A stretch of 64,000 nt of DNA, taken from contig NZ_CP101283.1 in assembly GCF_024298925.1 (NCBI RefSeq), forward strand, positions 3,167,001 to 3,231,000, written 5' to 3'. The DNA comes from Phenylobacterium sp. LH3H17. Its GTDB lineage: Bacteria > Pseudomonadota > Alphaproteobacteria > Caulobacterales > Caulobacteraceae. Both the position numbers and the translations under genes were made by a program. Positions 22,984 to 30,657 of this stretch are shown here, in pieces; position 1 is the first letter of the stretch, and the number at the start of each line of letters is the position of its first letter. The notes below the pieces were generated by a model. That model worked only from the letters and a program-made list of their open reading frames with translations. It ran no database searches and had not been told where the DNA came from.

Positions 22984-23367
22984 CTAGTCGCGAAGGCTGG
23001 CTGGCACCTGGCCGCCGTTCTCGGCGAGCTTGCGCATGACCGCCTTGTGCAGGGCGATGTTCTGCTCGGCGCTGCCGTCCGCCCCGGCCTTCACGCCCAG
23101 TTCCTGGCCCAGCTCTGTGCGGGCGGTCAGGCTGGAATCGAGGTCGAGCATTTTCAGCAGGTCGACGATCGACGTGCGCCAGTTGCCGCCGCCGCCCTTC
23201 TGCGCCGCCAGTGCGGTGAGCACCGCCTCCACGTCAACGGGTGCGGCCGCGGCCGGGGTCGCGGCCGGCGCGGCGGGGGCCGCCTGAGGCGCCGCCTGGG
23301 TGGGAGCCGGCTTTGCGTCCGGTTTCCGGTTGAAGATCTTGTCCATTATCTTGCCGAAGAGGCTCAT
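22984..23367 (-). CDS. DUF3597 family protein
   Basis: The 127-residue protein has a short basic start MSLFGKIMDKIFNRKPDAKP, an Ala/Pro-rich linker (about 20-45) and a helical C-terminal domain (about 48-127: VDVEAVLTALAAQKGGGGNWRTSIVDLLKMLDLDSSLTARTELGQELG). This is the DUF3597 signature; the function is unknown, and related proteins often accompany LysM or stress genes. AAGGAG precedes the ATG. Upstream, GGAAC-N16-GCTT at 23420-23396 is a weak resemblance to an EcfG promoter. Confidence 0.86.
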   Translation of the reverse strand: MSLFGKIMDKIFNRKPDAKPAPTQAAPQAAPAAPAATPAAAAPVDVEAVLTALAAQKGGGGNWRTSIVDLLKMLDLDSSLTARTELGQELGVKAGADGSAEQNIALHKAVMRKLAENGGQVPASLRD

Positions 23368-23427
23368 CTGTTCGCTCCTTGAGTGAGACTAAGCTAAGCC
23401 GCTGCGCGCCCAACGGTTCCTGGCGGT

Positions 23428-25020
23428 CTAGGCCGCCGGCCGCGGGCACGTCGGGCCGCAGGCCGGCAACATCCCCCGATAACGCGCCGCCTTGGCCGTT
23501 TGCTTGGCGAGGTCGGCCGCGCGGGCCGCGCCTGACAGCCCGCCATAGCGTCCCGGGGCGCGGGTCAGCGAGGCCTCGAACTCCGCCAGGGCCTCGGCGG
23601 GGCGGTTCAATTCCAGCAGCAGTTCGCCCAGCTGTTCGCGGGCCGGCAGGATCTGGCCCGGCGTCACCGGGTGCTTCTCAGTGGCGTCGTCCAGGTCGGC
23701 GGCCGCCCGCATCAGGCCCACCGCCTCCTCGCCCCGCCCCTGCGCCTTGGCCAGCCAGGCCGCGGCGATCTGGCGCTCGATATCGACCTGCTTGCCCCAG
23801 TCATACTCGCCGGGCTTCGCCGGCAGGGCCTGGACGATCTCGGCCAGCCGCCCGACTTCTTCGCGCGCCAGTTCGACCTTGCCGGAGCGGGCCGCGCCGA
23901 CCGCGCGCGCGAAGTGGATGTGGGCTTCCGCCCAGCGGAACCGCGCCCAGGGCACGGCCGCCACGGACGTCGCCGGCAGGGCCAGGGCCGCCGCCTCCGC
24001 CCATTGGCGCCGCTCCAGGGCGTAGCGCGCCGGGATCGCGGCCATGGAATAGGCGACCTTGAAGTTCGGCGGATCGACCCGCGCGATCGCATTGAGCTCG
24101 TCGATCACGCCGCGCGCCTTGGCGTCCTCGCCGAGCTGCAGATAGGCATAGGCCAGATAGTCCATGGCGTGGAGCTGCTCGTCCCAGGCGCCGGGCATCT
24201 TGTTTCGCGCCGCATGGGCCTTGGCCGCCGCCTCCGCCTTGAGGTCCGAGGCGATGGCCTCCTTCCACAGGCCCAGCCGCGTGAAGATATGCGAGGGCAT
24301 ATGCTGGGCGTGGGCCGAGGCCGGCGCGATGCCGGCGTAGCTGCGCGCCGCCGGCAGGGCAAGGTGCGCCAGCGGTGGGTAGTCGTAGCTGTGGATCAGG
24401 TAGTGCGACACGCCCGGATGGCGGGGCTGGCGCGCCAGCACGGCGTTCAGCAGTGCGGCCGCCTCCTTCTCCCGGGCGAAGCTCTCGTCATTGTCCATGG
24501 TCCCGGCCGCGATCAGGGCCAGCGCATAGAACACCGCCCCCTCCTGGTCGGCCGGATGGCGCCGATGCAGCTTGCGCATGGCGTCCACATAGGCCAGCAC
24601 GCGGGGCCCATGGCCCACCGTGCCGGCGTCCCGGTAGAAGGCCGCCATGGCCGCCACATAGTCCCGCTCCCGCTCGGTCGGCGCCCCCAGGGCCTGCGCC
24701 CTGGCGATGGCCGCGGCCCCCTTCTCCAGCTCCGCGGGACCGGGCGGCGCCCACAGCGGATGGTAGTGGCTCATCGCCACGCCCCACTGGGCCATGGCGC
24801 ACTTCGGATCGGCGGCGGCCGCCTCCAGGAAGCTCTTCTCGGCCTCCTCATATTCGAATGAGTGCAGCCAGGCGATCGCCCGGTTGAACGTCCCCTGCGC
24901 CTCGGGACGGCAGGACGTCGCGAACGTCACATCCCCCAGCTCGGCGGCATGGTGCTCGTGCTGCGCCCGCGCGGGGCCGGCGGCGACAAGGATGGCGGCG
25001 GCGAACAGCAGGGCCTTCAT
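23428..25020 (-). CDS. exported TPR-repeat protein
   Basis: The 530-residue protein has a signal peptide MKALLFAAAILVAAGPARAQ (cleavage near 20). TPR-like helical repeats then run through most of its length, starting FNRAIAWLHSFEYEEAEKSFLEAAAADPKCAMAQWGVAMSHY (about 45-85) and ending PAEALAEFEASLTRAPGRYGGLSGAARAADLA. It contains the conserved GVSHYLIHSYDYPPLAHLALPAARSY stretch of a periplasmic TPR family of unknown function, with several histidines that could bind metal. ATG 25020 has GGAG seven bases upstream. Confidence 0.83.
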   Translation of the reverse strand: MKALLFAAAILVAAGPARAQHEHHAAELGDVTFATSCRPEAQGTFNRAIAWLHSFEYEEAEKSFLEAAAADPKCAMAQWGVAMSHYHPLWAPPGPAELEKGAAAIARAQALGAPTERERDYVAAMAAFYRDAGTVGHGPRVLAYVDAMRKLHRRHPADQEGAVFYALALIAAGTMDNDESFAREKEAAALLNAVLARQPRHPGVSHYLIHSYDYPPLAHLALPAARSYAGIAPASAHAQHMPSHIFTRLGLWKEAIASDLKAEAAAKAHAARNKMPGAWDEQLHAMDYLAYAYLQLGEDAKARGVIDELNAIARVDPPNFKVAYSMAAIPARYALERRQWAEAAALALPATSVAAVPWARFRWAEAHIHFARAVGAARSGKVELAREEVGRLAEIVQALPAKPGEYDWGKQVDIERQIAAAWLAKAQGRGEEAVGLMRAAADLDDATEKHPVTPGQILPAREQLGELLLELNRPAEALAEFEASLTRAPGRYGGLSGAARAADLAKQTAKAARYRGMLPACGPTCPRPAA

Positions 25021-25125
25021 CGGAGATCTCCAGCCGGCGACCCGGTCCGACAGCCTCCGACCAACCGGGAGGCTTGGCAACCTCGATCCCAATTCGGGGA
25101 CACCCCCCATCAGCGGCCCTACCCC

Positions 25126-25857
25126 CTACTTCTTCCGCACCCGCACCGAGCCACCCCCCACCAGCGCCTGGGCCTGGAACTTCCCGGTCGCGCGGATCAG
25201 GTCCGACAGTTTCGCGAACCCGTAGGTCCGCTGGTCGAAGTCCGGATAGGCGTTGCGCAGGCGGTTGGCGATGTTGCTGACCGTGGCCCAGCCCTCGTCG
25301 TCGTCGATGTCGGCCATCACCGTCTCGATCAGCGGCAAGGCCTCGATGGCCTTGCGCTTGGCCGGGGCCGGCGGGGGGGCCGCAGCTCCCTTGACCGGCG
25401 TCTCGGCCAGGGGCGCGGTCAGGTTCTCCGTATAGATGAAGCGCGTGCAGGCCTGGCGGAAGCTCTCGGGCGTCTTCTGCTCGCCAAAGCCGTAGACCGA
25501 CACCCCCTCCTCGCGGATGCGCGAGGCCAGCCGCGTGAAATCGCTGTCCGACGAGACCAGGCAGAAGCCGTCGAACCGACCGGCGTTGAGCAGGTCCATG
25601 GCGTCGATGACCAGGGCGATGTCGCCGGCGTTCTTGCCCTTGGTGTTGGCGAAGTTCTGCTGCGGCTGGATGGCGAACCGCGCCAGGACCTTGGTCCACT
25701 GGTTCATCTGGGCGCTGGAGAAGTCGCCATAGATCCGCCGGGCGCTGGCCTCGCCGATGGTGGCGATCTCGGTGAACAGGGCCTCGGCGATGCGGGCCGA
25801 GGCGTTCTCCGCGTCGATCAGCACCGCCAGGCGCGGGGCGCGGCTCTCGTTCGACAT
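25126..25857 (-). CDS. NYN-domain (LabA-like PIN) nuclease with C-terminal LOTUS/OST-HTH domain
   Basis: This 243-residue protein has a NYN/PIN-type RNase domain (about 8-145) with the acidic residues in AVLIDAENAS, DIALVIDAMDLLNAGRFD and CLVSSDSDFTRLASRIREEG. An Ala/Pro linker and a small C-terminal domain (about 175-240) with GWATVSNIANRLRNAYPDFDQRTYGFAKLSDLIRATGKF follow, the OST-HTH/LOTUS fold that binds RNA. The combination suggests RNA cleavage or turnover. AAGGA precedes ATG 25857. It is divergent from the CAP-domain gene. Confidence 0.9.
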   Translation of the reverse strand: MSNESRAPRLAVLIDAENASARIAEALFTEIATIGEASARRIYGDFSSAQMNQWTKVLARFAIQPQQNFANTKGKNAGDIALVIDAMDLLNAGRFDGFCLVSSDSDFTRLASRIREEGVSVYGFGEQKTPESFRQACTRFIYTENLTAPLAETPVKGAAAPPPAPAKRKAIEALPLIETVMADIDDDEGWATVSNIANRLRNAYPDFDQRTYGFAKLSDLIRATGKFQAQALVGGGSVRVRKK

Positions 25858-25986
25858 GGGATATCCTTCGTGGGCGTGTGGCCCCAGCCATAACCCCGCC
25901 CGGCGAGGCGCGCTATGCCGCAACCTCAACTTAACCGCACCGCTGTTACACCGCCTTCGGGGGACGCCAATCGACGAGACGCCAGC

Positions 25987-26583
25987 ATGCGCGCAGCCTT
26001 TCGCCTCGCCCTCCTCCTCACCCTCGCCGCCGCGACGCCGGCCGCCGCCGGATCGTTCGAGGACGACGTCCTGGCCGAGATCAACTACGCCCGCGCCAAC
26101 CCGGCCGGCTACGCCCGCGAGCTGCGCACCGCCGCGGCCGAGCGACAGTACGGCGGGGGCCTGGCCAGCGTCGGCTATGCCGACGAGGACGCCCTGCACG
26201 AGGCCGTGGCCTTCCTGCGGTCCCAGCCGCCCCTGCCGCCGCTGCGCCATGACGAGGGCCTCGCCGCCGCCGCCCACGCCTTCGTCGGCGCCCAGTCCCG
26301 GCGCGGCGACGAGGGCCACGGCCGCGGCCCCGACGCCCTGGGTCCGCGCCTGCAGCGCCACGGCGTCTATGCCGGCCTGACCGCCGAGAGCCTCTCCTAC
26401 GGCTACGACAATCCCCGCGACGTGGTGATCCAGCTGGTGGTCGATTCAGGCGTCCCCGGCCGCGGCCACCGCAAGGACATCTTCCGCCGCGCCTACCAGG
26501 CCGCCGGCATCGCCTGCGGCCCGCACGCCGTCCACGGCGCCATGTGCGTCATCGACTATGCCGGGGCCTTCGTGCAGCGCTAG
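25987..26583 (+). CDS. secreted CAP-domain (SCP/PR-1-like) protein
   Basis: This 198-residue protein has a signal peptide MRAAFRLALLLTLAAATPAAA and a CAP domain: FEDDVLAEINYARANPAGYARELR (about 23-46), LPPLRHDEGLAAAAHAFVGAQSRRGDEGHGRGPDALGPRLQRHG, and later SGVPGRGHRKDIFRRAYQAAGIACG. The His and Glu residues of the CAP cavity are present. Bacterial CAP proteins are exported with varied or unknown roles. The stop overlaps that of the convergent enoyl-CoA hydratase gene by 4 bases. Confidence 0.88.
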   Translation: MRAAFRLALLLTLAAATPAAAGSFEDDVLAEINYARANPAGYARELRTAAAERQYGGGLASVGYADEDALHEAVAFLRSQPPLPPLRHDEGLAAAAHAFVGAQSRRGDEGHGRGPDALGPRLQRHGVYAGLTAESLSYGYDNPRDVVIQLVVDSGVPGRGHRKDIFRRAYQAAGIACGPHAVHGAMCVIDYAGAFVQR

Positions 26584-27329
26584 GTCGCCTTCGCCCGCGC
26601 CGCCGCGCCCGCCCGGATCATCTGGATCTGGCCGCGCTCCTCCAGCTCCAGGGCCGCGTCGAAGCTCAGGCCCTCCAGCGTGGCGTCGAAGGTGCGCTTG
26701 GAGATCCGCAGGGCGTCTGGGGCGGCCTTGAGCATGGCGTCGGCCAGCCGCTCGCCCTCGGCGGCCAGGGCCTCGTCGGGCAGGACCTTGGAGACCAGGC
26801 CGGTGCGCCAGGCCTCCTCGGCCCCCATCGGTTCGCCGGTCAGCAGCATCTCGCGGGCCCGCGACACGCCCAGGGTCCGCTGCAGCCGCCAGCTCACCGC
26901 CAGCTCCGAGCCCGACAGGCCGATCTTGATGAAGGCCGGATGGAAAGCGGCGCTGGCCCCCGCCACGATGACGTCCGACGCCAGGGCGAGCGCCAGGCCC
27001 CCGCCGGCCGCGGCCCCCTGCACCAGGGTCACGATGGGCTGCGGGCAGGCGCGCATGGCCTTCAGCGTGTCGCGCAGCATCCAGTCGCCGTTCGGCCCGT
27101 CGCGCAGGGCGTCCGGCTGGCCGCCGGCCTTCAGGTCCGCCCCCGAGCAGAAGGCCCGCCCGGCCCCGGCCAGCACGATCACGCGCGCCTCGGTGTCGCG
27201 TCGCCGCGCCTCGAAATAGGCCAGCAGCGCCTCGGACATCGGCTGGTTGATGGCGTTCAGCCGCTCGGGGCGGTTCAGCGTCACCCAGTCCACCGCGCCC
27301 TTGCGCTCGACGGTCAGGATATCGGTCAC
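26580..27329 (-). CDS. enoyl-CoA hydratase/isomerase family protein
   Basis: The 249-residue crotonase-fold protein has VDWVTLNRPERLNAINQPM, the oxyanion-hole segment GRAFCSGADLKA (about 58-70), and IVTLVQGAAAGGGLALALASDVIVAGASAAFHPAFIKIGL (about 100-140). The catalytic Glu of hydratases is replaced in this last stretch, so an isomerase or other crotonase reaction is possible. I chose GTG 27329 because GGAGGAG lies nine bases before it; the ATG at 27386 would overlap the upstream gene. It follows the GlxA-type regulator by 28 bases, so the two are probably cotranscribed. Confidence 0.87.
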   Translation of the reverse strand: MTDILTVERKGAVDWVTLNRPERLNAINQPMSEALLAYFEARRRDTEARVIVLAGAGRAFCSGADLKAGGQPDALRDGPNGDWMLRDTLKAMRACPQPIVTLVQGAAAGGGLALALASDVIVAGASAAFHPAFIKIGLSGSELAVSWRLQRTLGVSRAREMLLTGEPMGAEEAWRTGLVSKVLPDEALAAEGERLADAMLKAAPDALRISKRTFDATLEGLSFDAALELEERGQIQMIRAGAAARAKAT

Positions 27330-27357
27330 GGGCGTCTCCTCCGGTTCAGGCCCGCCA

Positions 27358-28314
27358 TCAAAGCCGATCCGTCGGCCCGGCGCCATGGGGCCGGCGCCTC
27401 AGCTCGGCCGGAGAGCGCCGCGCCTCCCGCCGGATCAGCCTGCGCAGGGTCGAGGGCTCGGCATATCCCACCCGGCGCGCCACCTCGTCGACCGAGAGCC
27501 GCGTGGTCTCCAGCAGCCGCTCGGCCGCCTCCATCCGGATGCGCTGGGCGAACCTCACCGGCGACAGGCCGCAGACGCCCGCCAGCCGCCGCGCGAAGGT
27601 GCGCGGGGCCAGGCCCGCGGCGGCCGCCAGCTCGTCCATGCCGAAGTCGCGGTCGATATTGGCCCGCGCCCAGGCCTCGGCCCGGGCCACCTGCGCGTCC
27701 TGCCCGGCCAGGAAGCTCACCGCCATGTAGGGCGCCTGGGAGCGGCGCTGGTCCAGTAGCAGGTAGCGGGCGCAGGCTTCCGACAAGCCGGGGCTGGCGA
27801 ACCTGGCGATCACCGCCAGCATCAGGTCCATCTGCGCCATGGCCGCCCCGGCCGTGGCGATCGGCCAGTCGGCGACCACGATCTGGTCGGCGACCAGCTC
27901 CACCTCGGGGTGCAGCCGGCGGAAGGCCGGCGCCAGCCACCAGGTGGTCGTGGCCCGCCGCCCCGCCAGCAGCCCCGCCTGGGCCAGGATGAAGGTGCTG
28001 GCGCAGGAGGCCGCCACGCTGGCTCCCGCCGCCCGGGCCTCCGTGGCGATCCCAGCCGCCCGACGCACGGCGGGCGTCGCCAGCCGCGCCAGCAGCTCGG
28101 CCTCCGAGCGCACGCCCAGGCCCGGCACGATCAGCAGGTCCCGCGGCCCGAACGCCGCCGCCGGCGCCCGGCCGGTCCGCAGGGTCTCCACCTCGAACGG
28201 CGCGGGCCGCCCGCCGTTGACGCTCACCTGGTTGGCGGTCTCCAGCGCGTCGAGGGTGATGGCCAGGCTTGAGGCCATGCCGTCCGGCAGCGCCAGGACG
28301 CGGACGCGGGTCAT
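27358..28314 (-). CDS. GlxA-type AraC-family regulator (DJ-1/PfpI domain plus AraC HTH)
   Basis: The 318-residue protein has an N-terminal DJ-1/PfpI-like domain (about 1-170: VRVLALPDGMASSLAITLDALETAN, with GASVAASCASTFILAQAGLLAGRRATTTWW around the nucleophile-elbow Cys). Its C-terminal AraC double helix-turn-helix (about 215-305) includes MDELAAAAGLAPRTFARRLAGVCGLSPVRFAQRIRMEAAERLLE. GlxA-type regulators sense small metabolites and activate nearby catabolic genes. The downstream enoyl-CoA hydratase gene and the divergent dienelactone-hydrolase gene are plausible targets. Confidence 0.9.
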   Translation of the reverse strand: MTRVRVLALPDGMASSLAITLDALETANQVSVNGGRPAPFEVETLRTGRAPAAAFGPRDLLIVPGLGVRSEAELLARLATPAVRRAAGIATEARAAGASVAASCASTFILAQAGLLAGRRATTTWWLAPAFRRLHPEVELVADQIVVADWPIATAGAAMAQMDLMLAVIARFASPGLSEACARYLLLDQRRSQAPYMAVSFLAGQDAQVARAEAWARANIDRDFGMDELAAAAGLAPRTFARRLAGVCGLSPVRFAQRIRMEAAERLLETTRLSVDEVARRVGYAEPSTLRRLIRREARRSPAELRRRPHGAGPTDRL

Positions 28315-28403
28315 TGGCGAGTTATCCCTGAAAGGTGTCGTATTCGACCCTACCGCCCGGTGCGCCCCTGCGCAAACCTCAGCCGGACGAAAGGACGCCG
28401 CCC

Positions 28404-29222
28404 ATGCCCCAGACCGCCATGACCCAGGACGATCCCCTGGAGGACTTCCAGCGCCGCGACTTCACCTTCGAGGACGCCGCGAAGCGAGTCTATGTGGCCG
28501 GGACCGGCCCGGCGGTGATCGTCATGACCGAGATGCCGGGCATCAGCCCGCACGTGGCCCGCTTCGCCCGCTGGGTCCGCGACGCCGGCTTCACCGTCTA
28601 CATGCCCTCCCTGTTCGGCCGCGACGGCGCGGTTCCGGACGCCGACGAGGGGGCGGCGGTCTTCCGCCGGGCCTGCGTCAGCGCCGAGTTCCGCGCCTTC
28701 GGCGCCGGCCACACCGCCCCGGTCACCCAGTGGCTGCGGGCGCTCGCCCGCCAGGCCCACGCCGATTGCGGCGGGCCGGGGGTGGGCGCCATCGGCATGT
28801 GCTTCACCGGCAATTTCGCCCTCACCATGATGCTGGAGCCCGCCGTCCTCGCCCCCGTGCTCTCCCAGCCCTCCCTGCCGCTGGACGAGCCCGGCGGCCT
28901 GGACATCGCCCCTGACGACCTCGCCGCCGTGGGCGCCCGCCTGCGGGCCGACGACCTCACCGTCCTGGCCTACCGCTTCGAAGGCGACCAGGTCTGCCGC
29001 GCCGAGCGGTTCGCCGCCCTCTCCCAGGCCCTGGGCGATCGCTTCGTCGCCCGCGTCCTGCCCGACAGCGCCGCCCATCCCGAGCCGCCGCCGTTCTTCC
29101 AGCGCCATGTGGCCTTCCCCCACAGCGTGGTCACCGCCCACCTGATCGACGAGGCGGGCCAGCCGACGCTGGCCGCCCGCGACGAGATCCTCGCCTTCTT
29201 CCGCCGCCGGCTCCGCCCCTGA
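28404..29222 (+). CDS. dienelactone hydrolase family protein
   Basis: The 272-residue alpha/beta-hydrolase has a Cys nucleophile elbow GMCFTGN (Cys133), as in dienelactone hydrolase. It also has YVAGTGPAVIVMTEMPGISPHVARFARWV at about 28-56 and a late His in AHPEPPPFFQRHVAF. It would hydrolyse lactones or esters. ATG 28404 has AAGGA upstream at good spacing; the longer frame to 28335 overlaps the promoter gap. It is divergent from the GlxA-type regulator. Confidence 0.88.
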   Translation: MPQTAMTQDDPLEDFQRRDFTFEDAAKRVYVAGTGPAVIVMTEMPGISPHVARFARWVRDAGFTVYMPSLFGRDGAVPDADEGAAVFRRACVSAEFRAFGAGHTAPVTQWLRALARQAHADCGGPGVGAIGMCFTGNFALTMMLEPAVLAPVLSQPSLPLDEPGGLDIAPDDLAAVGARLRADDLTVLAYRFEGDQVCRAERFAALSQALGDRFVARVLPDSAAHPEPPPFFQRHVAFPHSVVTAHLIDEAGQPTLAARDEILAFFRRRLRP

Positions 29223-29344
29223 GCCCGCCCGCGCGTCGCGGCCCAGTCTTGTCACCGCCGCGATGGCGCGGCATCTGGTAGGCGCGCTAGACGCGACAAC
29301 ATGCCGGCCGCCAAAAGGCCGCGCCACTGGGGAGGAACAACACG

Positions 29345-29722
29345 ATGTTCTCGCACATCATGATCGGCACCAACGACCTGCAGAAGGCCAAGTCGTTCTA
29401 CGACCCGCTGCTTGGCGTCCTGGGCGTGCCACCGGCCCGGGTCGACGGCCACCGCATCTTCTACATGACCCCGACCGGGATCTTCTCGGTGTCGGAACCC
29501 ATCAACGGCGAACCGGCCACCTTCGCCAATGGCGGCACGATCGGATTTGCCTGCGACTCGCCGGAACAGGCCGACGCCTGGCACGCCGCCGGCGTCGCCA
29601 GCGGCGGGACCACCTGCGAGGAGCCGCCCGGCGTGCGGGCCGGCGGAATGGGCAAGCTCTATCTGGCCTATCTGCGCGATCCCGACGGCAACAAGCTCTG
29701 CGCTCTCCACCGCATGGGCTGA
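29345..29722 (+). CDS. VOC-family protein
   Basis: The 125-residue VOC protein has FSHIMIGTNDLQKAKSFYDPLLGVLG (first module, metal-site His4) and ADAWHAAGVASGGTTCEEPPG ... KLYLAYLRDPDGNKLCALHRMG (second module, with Tyr/Asp near the metal site). It belongs to the glyoxalase-like group often annotated as lactoylglutathione lyase-like, but a specific reaction cannot be assigned. GGGAGGAAC precedes the ATG. Confidence 0.88.
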   Translation: MFSHIMIGTNDLQKAKSFYDPLLGVLGVPPARVDGHRIFYMTPTGIFSVSEPINGEPATFANGGTIGFACDSPEQADAWHAAGVASGGTTCEEPPGVRAGGMGKLYLAYLRDPDGNKLCALHRMG

Positions 29723-29804
29723 CGGGCGGCCGCAAGCCACGCGACCCCGGAGGCGCTGAGTCATCTGGCTGGACGGACGCGCCTGCGACCTCCAGCCGGC
29801 GCGC

Positions 29805-30575
29805 TCAGATCCCCGGCGGTCGCGCCACCGCATCCCCGGCCAGGTTGACGAACTGCGGCCCGCCGTCGTCCTTGCCGCTGAACCGCTGGATCGTGACGTT
29901 CAGGACCGGCCGCCCGCCGCCCTCTCCGTCTTGGTCATCGGCGGGCCCCAGCGCCCGGCGCGTCCCGTACTTCTTCGGCGCCACCTGGGCCACGTGCCAG
30001 CGCAGGGTGGAGATGCGCAGCGTGTCGGACCGCACCGTATCCTCGGTGGTCTCCAGCGCGATGTCGCGGGCCAGGTCGAACATCAGGTCGGCGGCGATGT
30101 CCTTGGCCGCCAGGTACATCTGCCGGAACGCGTCATTGCGCCGCGCCCAGTTGTGGATGCTCACCGTGCAGGGCATGGCCGGGTCGTCGCCGATGGCCAG
30201 CACGCTCTCGCCGGCCGCGATCCGCGCGCAGATCGCCTCGCCCAGCTCCGGCGTATAGATCGAGACGCTGCCCCCGCGCCGCCCGGCCCGGCTCAGCATG
30301 CGCCGCCAGATCCGCCCGGCGTCGGCCTTCCGGTCCAGCACCACCTGCCGTGCGCGGGCCTGGTCCTTGGCCGCCTCATAGGCCGCGCCGAACTCCGGCT
30401 CGCGCAGCGCCCAGTCCCGGAACGTCCGCCGCGACGGCATCCCCGGCTCGCGCGCCAGCTCATGCTGGCTCACCCCCGCCGCGATCCGCGCGCAGATCGC
30501 CCGCCCCAGCTCCGGGCAATAGCGCACAGGCGCCCGACCCCCGGCGCGCGCCGGCGGCGAAGACGGGGATGGCAT
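29805..30575 (-). CDS. terminase-small-subunit-like DNA-binding protein with duplicated HTH unit
   Basis: The 256-residue protein contains two copies of a phage terminase-small-subunit-like unit. Copy one (about 18-75) reads RYCPELGRAICARIAAGVSQ, then RTFRDWALREPEFGAAYEAA; copy two (about 107-165) reads YTPELGEAICARIAAGESVL, then SIHNWARRNDAFRQMYLAAK. A C-terminal segment follows with LRWHVAQVAPKKYGTRRALG, typical of Sf6-type small terminases. Such subunits bind pac DNA during phage packaging, but no large terminase, portal or capsid gene is nearby, so this is a solitary, perhaps domesticated, gene. Confidence 0.78.
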   Translation of the reverse strand: MPSPSSPPARAGGRAPVRYCPELGRAICARIAAGVSQHELAREPGMPSRRTFRDWALREPEFGAAYEAAKDQARARQVVLDRKADAGRIWRRMLSRAGRRGGSVSIYTPELGEAICARIAAGESVLAIGDDPAMPCTVSIHNWARRNDAFRQMYLAAKDIAADLMFDLARDIALETTEDTVRSDTLRISTLRWHVAQVAPKKYGTRRALGPADDQDGEGGGRPVLNVTIQRFSGKDDGGPQFVNLAGDAVARPPGI

Positions 30576-30657
30576 GGCTGCTCCAGCGGGTCAGGTGAGG
30601 CGGGAAGGCTCTCATGGACCGGGTGATGAGTCAAGAACAAACCAGGAACATAAGCAC

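Noticed and set aside
29805..30575. Prophage remnant
   Set aside because: Only the terminase-like gene suggests phage. No integrase, portal, capsid, tail or attachment-site duplication was seen around it.
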